Position numbers and translations under genes: made by a program
NCBI GenBank assembly: GCA_964017125.1
Contig: OZ024909.1
Location: 69,907,728 to 69,971,727 of the forward strand
From: Flabesymbios commensalis
Taxonomy: Eukaryota; Annelida; Polychaeta; Terebellida; Flabelligeridae
Direction of reading: 5' to 3'
DNA: 64,000 nt
In this document: in pieces, positions 11,930 to 23,000 of the stretch
Layout: each line of letters begins with the position of its first letter
How positions within the stretch are numbered: the first letter of the stretch is position 1
Notes under the pieces: generated by a model
What the model saw: the letters and a program-made list of their open reading frames with translations, nothing else
Told to the model about the DNA's origin: nothing
The model's database searches: none

Positions 11930-13150
11930 ATACCTTTAATACTTCTCTCCACCTTGCTCCTTTTTCCCTTTCTTCACGTCCTCATATTCCTACTAATTAT
12001 CGTGGGTTGTTGAGTGTGAGTTGTGGGTTCTGGATTGTTGGTTGTCGCGGTGGTCATAGTTTAATACGTAAGGCGAGTCTGAAGAGGAGGAGCAACACAC
12101 ATATCTTTCTCTGCGTCCTCCCCTTCCTCTTCTTTACTCATCCTCTTTCTCCTTTATGTCCTCCTCCTTCCCTCCTTCTACTTCTTATTTTTTGCTTTCT
12201 TCGTGTTCTCCTCCTTCTTCTCTTCTTCGTCCTCTATTTCGTCTGTCGTTATCCTCCGCTTCTTCACCCTCATACTTTTCCCACTCTTCTACCTTCTTTT
12301 CTTCCTCCTTTTCCTTCCTCTCGACCCTCCCTTCTTGTCTTTCTCTTCTGTGTTCTCCTCCTTCTCATACCCATTATCCTGCTCTTTTTCTCCTCTTCTT
12401 TGTCTCCTCATCCTTGGTCTCCTCCTCATTTCCGCCCTTCTCTTCTCCTTGAATTATTTCTCCTTCTCCTTCTCCTCTTCTTCATTATCTTCTCCTATTT
12501 TTTTCTTTCTCTTCGTAATTCTTCTCTTATTTATTATCATCTTCTTTCTCTCCTCTTCTGCTTTACCTCATCCATGTAGGCCTACCTCCTCCCTATCTTC
12601 GTTTCCAGTCCTCATCCTTTTTTCCTTGTCCACCTTCTCTTTTACCTATATTTGCATTCCCCCATTCGCCTTCTTTTCCCCTTATAGTCTTCCCTGTCCT
12701 TCTTCTCAACATCTCTTCCTTCCACCTCCTTCTTTTCCTTCTTCTCCTCTTCCTACATCATCCTTCTCTTCCTCTCTCTTTTAGGCTACCTTTTTTATCT
12801 CCTCCGCTTCCCCCCTATTCCATCCTTCTGTTTCTCCTTGTTCTCCTGATCCGCCTTCCTCTTCTTCTTTCTCCTTTTTCTCTGTCTCTTCTTCCTCTTT
12901 CTCTTTAGTCTCCTTTTCCACCTCTTTTTCTCTTCCGTTTTTTATATTCTTCATAGTGTTTTCTACATTTTCCTCCTTGTTCTCCTCCACCTACGGAACT
13001 TCTCTCGTCTCTCCCTCTTCTTCTTTCTCTTCCTTCTTTTTCTCCTCCTATAGGCCCACTCATCATTCTCTTTTTACTCCTCTATAGGCCCTATATATAT
13101 ATCCCTCTTTTTTTCATCCTTCTCTCTAGCTGTCTCCTTTTCCACTAGTC
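11930..13150. repeat. 1.2-kb pyrimidine-rich tract
   Basis: Nearly continuous CT-rich DNA (TCCTCC, CTTCTT, TTCTCC), broken only near 11,995-12,100. Frames of up to 220 codons here are Ser/Leu/Phe/Pro-rich by composition and are not credible genes. A short purine-rich reversal follows at 13,180-13,275. Such tracts can form triplex DNA and can arise by slippage. Confidence 0.8.
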
Positions 13151-13289
13151 CGTATAATGCGAGGATCGAGGAGGAGCTAGGGGACCAGGTGAGAAAAGAG
13201 TCAGAGGAAAAGGATGAAAGAGAAGAAGGAAGACAAGGTGATTAAAGAAAATTAGGAGGGGGCCGGGAGGAGGAAGCAATAAAAGCGGA

Positions 13290-16258
13290 GGATAACTCGA
13301 GCCTTTCTCTATATACTATAAAACTACTCCTATCTGCGAACACATTCTAGATAACAACTCTGATATGGTAGCAATAACAGAGACCTGGTTCAATGAATTT
13401 GACGCGGCTAACATCAACGATCTAACAACACCTAACTTCTCATTTATTGGTGTAGATAGAGATGGTAGAAAAGGTGGAGGAGTTGCGCTCCTACACAAGG
13501 ATAATATCAAGATGAACAGGGTGAAATCATCTTCATTTCAGACTTTTGAACACATGATAACTCAGAACAACCACTTTCGTATCGTTATCTTGTATCGCCC
13601 TGGCACACCACCTTTCACATCAATACCACTCTTCTTAAATGAATGTGAAGACTTGCTTGATAGGCTAGCACAGAACCCTGGGGCTTTCTTCATTGTTGGT
13701 GACTTCAATCTTCATGTCAACGAAAATGGAGCCTCGGGGGTTGAACGTTTCCTGAATATTTTGAAAAACCACAACATGATTCAACATGTATATAAACCAA
13801 CTCACAGGAGCGGAAATACAATGGACCTGATCATTACCCCAGACGACATCAATGTGGGTAATGTGACCAGTATGCCTACAGAGATATCTGACCACTACAC
13901 TGTGACATGTACCATCAACACACACAACATTAATGTGATTGATAAACAGACATCTGTTTTGCGAAAAATTAGACCTTTTCGTAAACTCGACATCTCAGTA
14001 TTGATGAAGAAACTCACTGATGCTCTCTCGGACAAACTAGAAACACCATCCACTTCAGATTGTACAACTCAGCTAGATGACTACTGTGAGACACTCACCA
14101 AGGTGCTTGATGAGCTTGCACCACTCAAGAGCTGCAAGCCGGAGAAGAGAATGTCATGTGAATGGTACACTGATGAAATACATCTTATGCGACAGCTACG
14201 GAGAAAAAATGAGTCCATCTGGAGGAAGTCTGGGCTGGAAGTGCACAGAATGATCTACATCAATCACAGAAATGAAGTCAATCAAGTCATTCGAAAAGCA
14301 AAATGTGACTTCTACATAACCCTACTTGAAAAAACAGATGTAAAAGTTGCTTTCAGCACAGTGAATAGACTTTTGGCCTCTTCGTCACCACAGCTACCAG
14401 ATCAGCTAGGTGATGGGGAGTCACTTTGGGAAAACTTCGCATCTTTTTTTACTGACAAAATCGACCGTATTCGTGCTGCTGTGGACAGTGTACCTGTTAC
14501 CAACTTTGACCTGAACCACAACACGGATCTTGAACAAGCTACAACAAACACACTTGACTACTTCAAAGAAACGAGTGAAACAGAAGTTGGAAAAATAATC
14601 AAATCTAGTAAATCGACAACATGCTCTTTGGACCCCCTACCAACTGAAATTATAAAGAAAACATCATCAGCACATATTCCAGCACTCACGAGGCTCATCA
14701 ATACATCATTTGAAAGTGGCATCGTACCTGTGCCGCTGAAGAAAGCTCTGGTCACTCCGATTTTGAAAAAGCATGGTCTGGACGTTAACATCCTTGCCAA
14801 CTACAGGCCTGTATCCAACCTCCCATTTACGGCAAAGGTGATGGAGAAGATAGCTGTGCAAAGAATATCGGAGCACTTGACATCCATGAAGAACTGAAAT
14901 CAGCATACAAACCATTGCACAGTACAGAAACAGCGTTGATGCGTGTTCAGCACGATATTGCAAATGCAATGGATACCAACCAGGCAGCACTATTAGTTTT
15001 ACTAGATATGTCCGCTGCATTTGACACCATCGATGCAAACATTCTCATAGACACACTACACAATCGTCTAGGAGTAAAGGGCACCCCATTGAAATGGTTC
15101 CGCTCCTACCTAAGTGACAGATGTTTCGCTGTGAAAGTAAGAAACAGTCAATCAGCCGATCACAAACTGAAGTGAGGTGTTCCACAGGGGTCTGTACTTG
15201 GGCCTTTTCTATTCACGGTTTATTCTGCGGCTACAGAGGCGATTCTGAAGAAGCATGGCATCAAATACAATAAGTATGCTGACGATATACAAATCTACCT
15301 TTTCTACATGTGATCTAGTATGTGCTATCTACCGACTACAAGCATGCTTTAGAGAACTAAAACAACTTCTCACTACTCTCAAGCTGAAATTAAATGACTG
15401 TAAGACAGAATTCCTTGTACTCATGAGTCCCCATCAGCTCAGAAAGTATGGCTTACCCGACCTTCAGCTTGGTACAGTACTCATTAAGCCTGCTGTTTCA
15501 GTTCGAAATCTTGGAGCTCATTTCGATCAAATGCTCACAATGGTTAGCTTCATCAACCACAAGATCAAAGTTGCATCATACCACCTGCGACGAATAGGAT
15601 CAATTCGCAAATACATCACAGCTGGTATTTGCCACAAATTAGTTGTTGCACTCGTGACATCTAATATTGACTACTGTAACGGACTCTTAGGTGGTCTGGC
15701 TGCAAAAGATGTGGACCGTCTTCAGCGGCTCCAGAACCGTGCAGCAAGGCTCGTAACACGCTCGAAGGCTGCACTGCATATAACACCTATCCGCAAAGAC
15801 TTACACTGGCTGCCCATTCAAGAGAGAATAAATTATAAGATCATTGTGATAGTATACAAATGTATCCATAGACTAGCTCCAAACTATCTATCATCTATCC
15901 TGACTACCAGAACACGAGACAATCGACTTCGTCAAAAACAGGTGTGCCATGAACTTAACACTCATTCCTGTGCCAAAGTTGTTGGTAAACAGGCGTTTGG
16001 TACACGTGCCACAGAACTTTGGAACAAATTGCCACTGAACATCAGGACAATTCCCACACTGCAATCTTTTAAACAGACATTAAAAACACACCTATTCCAA
16101 TCTGCATATAGATTACTCTGATTGTCCCAAGTTTTTAGCCTTGTTTTTAATAAGATATTGAAACTTTTAGCACACATGACTTTTTATTCTGTAAGCGCTG
16201 TGATCGGCTATGCAGCTGGATACAAGCGTCTAAAGAAATACAATAATAATAATAATAC
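13290..16258 (+). mobile_element. 5'-truncated L2/CR1-type LINE (EN and RT)
   Basis: The first frame (13,365-14,897) encodes an apurinic-like endonuclease with AITETWF, KGGGVALL, VGDFNLHVN, THRSGNTMDLII and SDHYTVT. It leads into the RT start (TPILKKHG, NYRPVSNLPF). The RT continues in another frame from about 14,900 (SAYKPLHSTETAL, LLDMSAAFDTID), then GVPQGSVLGP and the YADD catalytic motif at 15,275-15,286. The C-terminal part is at 15,320-16,121 (LHWLPIQERI, RATELWNKLPLNIR). About three lesions break it: a frame change near 14,895, an in-frame TGA at 15,173 and a frame change after 15,310. The 3' end is an AATAATAAT microsatellite at about 16,245-16,258, as in L2/CR1 clades. ORF1 and the EN start are missing. 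Confidence 0.9.
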
Positions 16259-16415
16259 TTCTTACCCCTTTCCTTCATCTTCCCCCTATCTCTTTGTATC
16301 TTCTTCTCTTCCACTTTTTCTTCCTCCTTTTTCTCCTCTCCCTCTTCCTCCTCTTCCATCTTCCCCTTTTCATTTTTCTCCTCCCTCTTTCTTCTCATTT
16401 TTCCCCTCTTCAGTG
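16259..16415. repeat. Pyrimidine-rich tract 3' of the LINE
   Basis: CT-rich sequence like that 5' of the LINE at 11.9-13.2 kb. The LINE probably landed inside one longer tract, splitting it. Confidence 0.7.
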
Positions 16416-16424
16416 TGAATTAAG

Positions 16425-16489
16425 TAAAGAGACACCTGGTGAATGATACTAAATATAATATTTATTATGATTCACCAGGTGTCTCTTTA
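16425..16489. repeat. Perfect 20-bp-arm hairpin
   Basis: TAAAGAGACACCTGGTGAAT (16,425-16,444) pairs perfectly with 16,470-16,489 across a 25-nt AT-rich loop. It lies about 350 bp upstream of the RANBP9/10 start. Arm-like CACCAGGTG blocks also occur near 6,180 and 7,687, so it is probably a tiny MITE. Confidence 0.75.
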
Positions 16490-16762
16490 GTAGTATAAAT
16501 TCTGCAGATATTTAATGCAAAAGACTAGACTAGTCCGGCTAATAAAATAAATAAGATATTGCCCTCCCCTTTAACTAACATTTTTTGTTCATATCAGTCC
16601 AAATAGCAAAAATAAATCATATGGTTTGTTAATGTAAAAATGTTTTTTGTGTTGTTTTGTCTTCGTTGGCTGTTCACCATCGTTCCCAAAAAACATCAAA
16701 TTGATATCGTTTTGTAACAGTACTGTTCATTGGTCAGTGATTCAGGCTTACTGGCATTTCAA

Positions 16763-16774
16763 CCAATGACGTCA
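16763..16774 (+). promoter_or_regulatory. CCAAT box overlapping a CRE (TGACGTCA), RANBP9/10 promoter
   Basis: CCAATGACGTCA combines a CCAAT box (16,763-16,767) with a full palindromic cAMP-response element (16,767-16,774), 67 bp upstream of the RANBP9/10 ATG. No TATA box is seen. NF-Y and CREB/ATF families bind such sites; use here is inference from position. Confidence 0.55.
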
Positions 16775-16840
16775 ACAGAAACAGATGACTCCTCCTCCTG
16801 ATATTGCAGATCCGGGCTCTGCTGTGAGTTTGGAAGCAAA

Positions 16841-17033
16841 ATGGCAGCGGCAGGGAGCACCAGCGCTGTCACAGAAGGACAAAATATTTTGACATCTGAT
16901 GTAACAGATAGATTAAAATTACTTTATCCCGTTGTAAACGAGGACGAAACACCTCTGCCCAGGTCATGGAGTCCAAAAGATAAATATAATTTCATTGGAT
17001 TGTCTAATAACAACTTACGTGTTCATTACAAAG
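16841..17033 (+). CDS. RANBP9/10: RANBP9/10 exon 1
   Basis: Residues 1-64 plus one base. It ends VHYKG across the junction; the donor is GTAAAT. It carries the conserved [17 protein letters not shown] segment just before the SPRY domain. Confidence 0.95.
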
Positions 17034-20000
17034 GTAAATCGTAAATTCGCAATTTGGTAAACAAAAAAACTCCGTCATCACTCAGTCAGTGACACAGTCA
17101 GTCAGTGGTCATGACTCATGTCCGTTCATTGTCGATATCGTCGTATCATAATTGACCTACAGTCTGTTTCAGTAGACCCCTCGTCTTTTTTCTATTTTCT
17201 CAGACTCGGTTGTTAGACCACCTAGTCTATTCAATTTTTTTGTGTGAATTTTTTCTTGGTTGGATTGAAGCTGGACTTGAAAGTTGGTTGGATCATATTT
17301 TCATCGGGGTGGCTAACCGTATGGCAATGTTATAGGCAGTTGCTAATCGTACCTGATTCTTCATCATGTAACCTGGTAACTCTATGGGCAACCTTTTTTA
17401 CAAAATTACGGGCTCCCATTGACTCCCATTAATGATTATAACTTTCCTGTACGAATAGCCACTCTGAATGTTATAATGTCATTGTCACTGTCAGTCAATG
17501 GGAACTTGTCATTTCGTAAAAAAGGCTGTCCAATAGAGTTACATTATATATAAAGAATCACATACTAGGGGTAGAAACCAGGTGGGGGCTGACCGCAGAT
17601 TAAAGTACGTACTTCCTTTGAAGTACGTACTTAGATTGAGGTATGTCCGTACTTCGATTTAAGTACACCCTGAGCTTCACTTTTACAAATGGGTACTCTC
17701 ATTTGTTATTTTATTACCCCTTTGCAACTTAAGATGTTATTGGTTGAATGATTTATTTCTGAACATTGATAATCAAGCTATTAAATTATTCATAGGAGGA
17801 ACTTCTAATTATTTTCTGTCCACCTGAATATAGCCACTTGAGACTTTTGCAACAGGCTGAATTTTTTTTTTCATTTCTTTGTCCTGGAACTGTTGAGGGT
17901 CATATCATTAATGTGTCAACCAAATGGCTCAAATTGTATTGCGCGATTCTTATCTAAATCAAGATTCTAATTTGAAGAAAACATCTGAGCGGATTTGATT
18001 CTCTAGATTTTTTTTTGTTTTTGCAAAATCCTGTCGCCCTGGCAACACATTAATAGCTGAAATGCCTTTTTGAGCCGTGACGGACGGAAAATAAAAAAAC
18101 TGTCTACCTAGTTCAGAGAGTTAATAATGTTCGATGTAGATATGTCTTCTGATAGTGTATGTCTATATTGTGCATTGTAAAAAAAAAAAAAAAAAAATTG
18201 TGGCAGTTTGTGTTTTTAAAGAGGGGTTATTTAATGCAATTTCCGTCCGTCACGTTTTGAAGTCTTTTAATTAATGTGCTGCCACGTATAATAAATTTAT
18301 TTAGTGAAACTTTGTTTTCTCTTACTGCTCCCTAACACTAATTAGTAGAAAAGATGATTATTTACATTGATGTGCCAGTACAAAATATATTAAAGAAAAA
18401 CCTTGCGAAAAAATTGCCGTGACGGACGGAATTTGCTGGTGTTACGGACGGAAATGTGTTTTTTTTGTTCACCCGAAGCAAGTTTGATGCAAATTTTACC
18501 CAATGACGATTAGAGAATTGGTCTACATGTAAGATGAGGCTGCTAATTTATTTTCTCTAGTACATAAAATATTACCAAGCCTAAAATAGAGTAATTACCA
18601 TTTATAAGTACCATAATTTGTTTACGTAATGTTAACATGACTTATAAATAAACTTCAATTTTTTTTCTTCACTTGCCTCTTGGCATGCGAAACACAAGAG
18701 GCAAATGCAAAGCCAAGTATTACCAACTAGTTTTAAATGCATGCAACTCAATAATGTGCTGTCTGTAGTCACTGGGACATATCTGGGGGCAGGGGGTAGT
18801 GTTCGGGCTAGGGGGGATCATGAGGGGGGGGGGGAGGGTTGGTTGGTGGCGGGACGTGAAATGGCAATTTTATGTGCTTGTTTTTTAGCGACATTGTCAT
18901 CCCTTAGCACTCTGCGTCTTCCGTCCGTGCTTGTTCGCCAGCGCATCATACTCAAATAGCTCCCCTGGCAACATGACTTATTGTATTGACTTTATATTTT
19001 AAACTTGTATACCATATTGCTTTGGTTTTTTATTCCATTGACCCTGATTGACCTTGGGTCAATATCAAGGTCACAGCTGTCAGCATATCTGGACTAAAAT
19101 TCATTTGATGTGCTATATCTTTTGAATCGTTTCAGGTAGTCTTCATTTGGTGTACATATGCATCTTAGGAAATTACAGGTCGAGTTTGAAGATGAGTGAC
19201 CTTGACCTATTTTAAGGGTCAAGGTCACACCACTGTTCAGTTTGTCAATCACAATTAGTTTCATAAACATTAATATTGATTTTTAAAGATGGAAGTTCCC
19301 TATTTGAAGCCCAAGATGAAGTGCATCTGAGGAAACTACAGGTCGAGTTTAAAAATGACTGACCGTTTATGACCAAAGTCACAGCATATAATAGCTAAAA
19401 CTCCTTTGATGCTTCATATCTTTTGGAAAGTTTGAATTACAGTCTTCTCATTTGGTAATTAGATGGTTCAAACATGAGTGAGTGACATTGATCGATTTGA
19501 GTGAGAAATGAGCATTAAATTTGCCAGATTAGCTGGCATATATATGTTTTGATTCAAAACATACAGAAATAAGTAATTTTCCCCCACTTGAAGTTGTGGA
19601 TTGCAGTAGCATGACACAACTTTAAGGGATTAAAAATTCCAGTTCAATAATTTAGCGTTGTATTTGGTTGGAGATTTATTGTTTTTTCTGAACACCATCT
19701 AATGGATTATCCTGTTTGAGTTCGAAAATCAGCTAATTTGCATATATCCAACATGGCCTCATGTGCCAATTTGCATATCCATTATCCAAGGTAGAAGTAA
19801 ACGCTCTCCAGTCGCCAATATTCATACGATCCTCACGAATACTTTTCTGAATACTTTCTAAAGGATTATTCTGGTTGAGTTTGAAAATCAGCTAATTTGC
19901 ATATTCAACATGGCCGCCATGGGCTAGTTTGCATATCCAAGATCGATGTAAACGCTCTCCAGTCACCAATATTTGTCCCATCTGTGCGAAATTTCTTCTG

Positions 20001-23000
20001 AACGCGCACCCTCTGACTGATGGATTATTCTTGTTGGGTTAGAAAATTGGCTAGTTTGCATATTATGCTGGGCTAATTTGAAAATCCAGGATCGACGAAA
20101 GGATTATAATTCTGGCTGAGTTCGAAAATAAGCTAATTTGCATATTCAACATGACCGCCATAGTCTAATTTGCATATCCAAGATCGATGTAAACGCTCTC
20201 TAGTCGCCAATATTCGTCCCATCTGTGCGAAAATTCTTCTGAACGCGCACCCTCTGACTGATAGATTATTCTTGTTGAGTTAGAAAATCGGCTAGTTTGC
20301 ATATTATGCTGGGCTAATTTGCATATCCAGGATCGACGAAAGGATTATAATTCTGGCTGAGTTCGAAAATAAGCTAATTTGCATATTCAACATGACCGCC
20401 ATAGTCTAATTTGCATATCCAAGATCGATGTAAACGCTCTCTAGTCGCCAATATTCATCAGATATCTTTCTGTATACTCTTTAAAGGATTATTCTGATTT
20501 ATTTCGAAAATAACCTAATTTGCATATTCAAAATGGCCGCCATGGGCTAATTTGCATATCCAAGATTGATGTAAACGCTCTCCAGTCTCTAAAACTCATC
20601 CGATCTTTGAGAAATTTCTTCTGAACACCCTCTGATGGATTATCCTGTTTGAGTTCGAAAATCAGCTATTTTGCATATTATGCTGAGCTAATTTGCATAT
20701 ATACAAGATCGACGAAAGGATTATTAAGGAATATTCTGGTCGAGTTTGAAAATCAGCTAATTTGCATTTTCAACATGACCGCCATGGGCTAATTTGCATA
20801 TATCCAAGATCGATATAAACACTCTCTAGTTGCCAATATTCATCCGATATCTTTCTGTATCCGTACCCTCTAAAGGATTAATATGGTTTATTTCGAAAAT
20901 AAGCTAATTTGCATATTCAAAATGGCCGCCATGGGCTAATTTGCATATCCAATATCAATGTAAACGCTCTCCAGTCTCTAATATTTATTCGATCTTTGTG
21001 AAATTTCTTCTGAACACCCTCTGATGGATTATCCTGTTTGACTTCGAAAATTCAGCTATTTTGTGAATTATGCTGAGCTAATTTGCATATATCCAAGATG
21101 GACGAAAGGATTATTCTGATCGAGTTTGAAAATCAGAATTTGCATATTCAACATGGCCGCCATGGGCTATTTTGCATATCCAAGATCGATGTAAACACTC
21201 TCTAGTCGCCAATATTCATCAGATCTTCACCAAATTTCTTCTGAACACCCTCTGATGGATCACCCTAGTTGAGTTTAAAAATCAGCTAATTTGCATATCC
21301 AAGATGGCCGCCATGTCACTTATGTTATAAAGTCCCATCGTTACTGCATTGGCAATAACAATTTTAATTGCGGAAGGTGGAGACTTTAATATTTGCTATG
21401 CAAATGTACGATGTGGTTATAATAATTTCACGATCAGATAAAATGTGTGGATTTAGGGGAGGATGGAGGCCACATTATAAAAAAAAGTTTCCCGTCCATC
21501 ACTTTCCGTCCCCCACACTGACTTCACTCGGGGTTTTCACTCATCGTAAATGTATGACATGAGATATAAAAAAAATTATATAAGCACTAAATAGCATCTA
21601 ACTAAGACTTTTCAAAACAGGCATTCAATATGATGCATGTGTACAATAATCAGATAATTTTGAGCATACATAAGGGGGGTCAGTTAAAGGCACATTTTGT
21701 GATTCCGTCCGTCACGCTGATACTTTATCAGTTGCTAAGCAACACATATGTGCCAAGATATAAAAAGTTATATAATTAACTTTGTTCTCTCTCAATTATT
21801 TCAAATGGATTTTAAAAAAATCATAAAAACTTTTTTTTGCGAACTGCACCTAGGGATTTGTCTCTGAATCCCGTCCGTCACAATTCACGACAATTAATGA
21901 TCTCACCCTTGAGCATTTGCCAGCTACCAGAAATAGTTTACTTGAAAGAGCACATTTCATTGTACAACATGTATTTTATCAAAACTGTTTTTCATGTTTG
22001 GAAAATTTATATTTAACTTTATATCTGTTCCACTGAGAGCGTACTTAGATTGAAGTACAGGGTGTACTTTGAAGGAAGTACGTACTTCAATGGAAGTACG
22101 GACCATGAGGCACGTGACTCTATGGCAGAACTTTAATAGCACACCTAATTTTCCAGACATAGCAGGGATAGACACTAACTGATTTCAGGTAGTAGCCCAA
22201 AGGGCCAGTAACTTCAGGAAATTACTGGCCCTTAGACTTATCGTTCTAGTCCTTAGTGTACACAGTATCAATGGGAGTGCAATTTTTTCGTTGCCCCCAG
22301 GGCCAGTATCTCAGGTGATTTACTGGCCCTTAGTGATTTTTACTGGCCTCGGGCCAACGGGCCAGTGTTAGTGTCGACCCCTGCATAGGACTCCTCTATA
22401 AATTGGTGATTTAATATTTCAAACTATCTTTTCTAAAGTCCATTATTTCGTTTAGTTGGCAATAGATATTATCTACTTCAAATTGATAAATGTTTACCTC
22501 TTGTTGCGCTCTCAGCTTCACAGTTGAAAGCATGGCATCTAACAAAGTCAGAACTCCTGTAAATTTAGTAGCCTGATTATCATTGGACAGACTCTGACTA
22601 TTGGACCAATGAACTAATGTGTTGCAAATGAATGGGGACACAACAAGTGAGTGCCCTATCAGGCCAAAATGAGGCTGCGTACTTCGATCGACGTACTGCA
22701 CACCTCAATGGAAGTACGTACTTCAAAGGAAGTACGTACTTTAATCTGCGGTCGACCCCCACCTGGAAACTAACCGAGATTACCAGCCCTTACAAATTTT
22801 CACCAGCCCATATTTTTGCTCGCATTTTTTACAGATTCATTGATTATCAGATCGGTAGTAATAATGCCGCTCAGAGCTGAGGACAAATTTTTTATAGGCA
22901 GTGCCAGTGGCTAATCGTACGTGATTCTTCATAATGTAACTCTATGGGCAGCCTCGTTTACGAAATGACGGGCTCCCATTGACTCCCATTATAACTTACC

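Larger units (their letters stand above)
17579..22765. mobile_element. 5.2-kb TIR transposon in RANBP9/10 intron 1 (5-bp TSD)
   Basis: The left end CAGGTGGGGGCTGACCGCAG and the right end (inverted, CAGGTGGGGGTCGACCGCAG) stay about 90% identical for some 65 bp, including GTACGTACTTCC arms. GAAAC is duplicated at 17,574-17,578 and 22,766-22,770. Subterminal motifs GTGACGGACGGAA (18,070, 18,419) and its inverse (18,243, 21,703, 21,870) resemble transposase-binding subterminal repeats. The CAGG end with a 5-bp duplication suits the hAT5 group; no transposase is recognisable. The interior carries a tandem array at 19.7-21.4 kb and a nested 221-bp MITE. Confidence 0.75.

Noticed and set aside
11917-12990. 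Open frames of up to 220 codons on both strands
   Set aside because: They lie in the pyrimidine-rich tract; composition alone keeps stops rare and the products are Ser/Leu/Phe/Pro- or Glu/Lys-rich low complexity.
13665-13925. Minus-strand frame opposite the LINE endonuclease
   Set aside because: Shadow of the LINE coding strand; the same applies to 14,558-15,038 on the minus strand.
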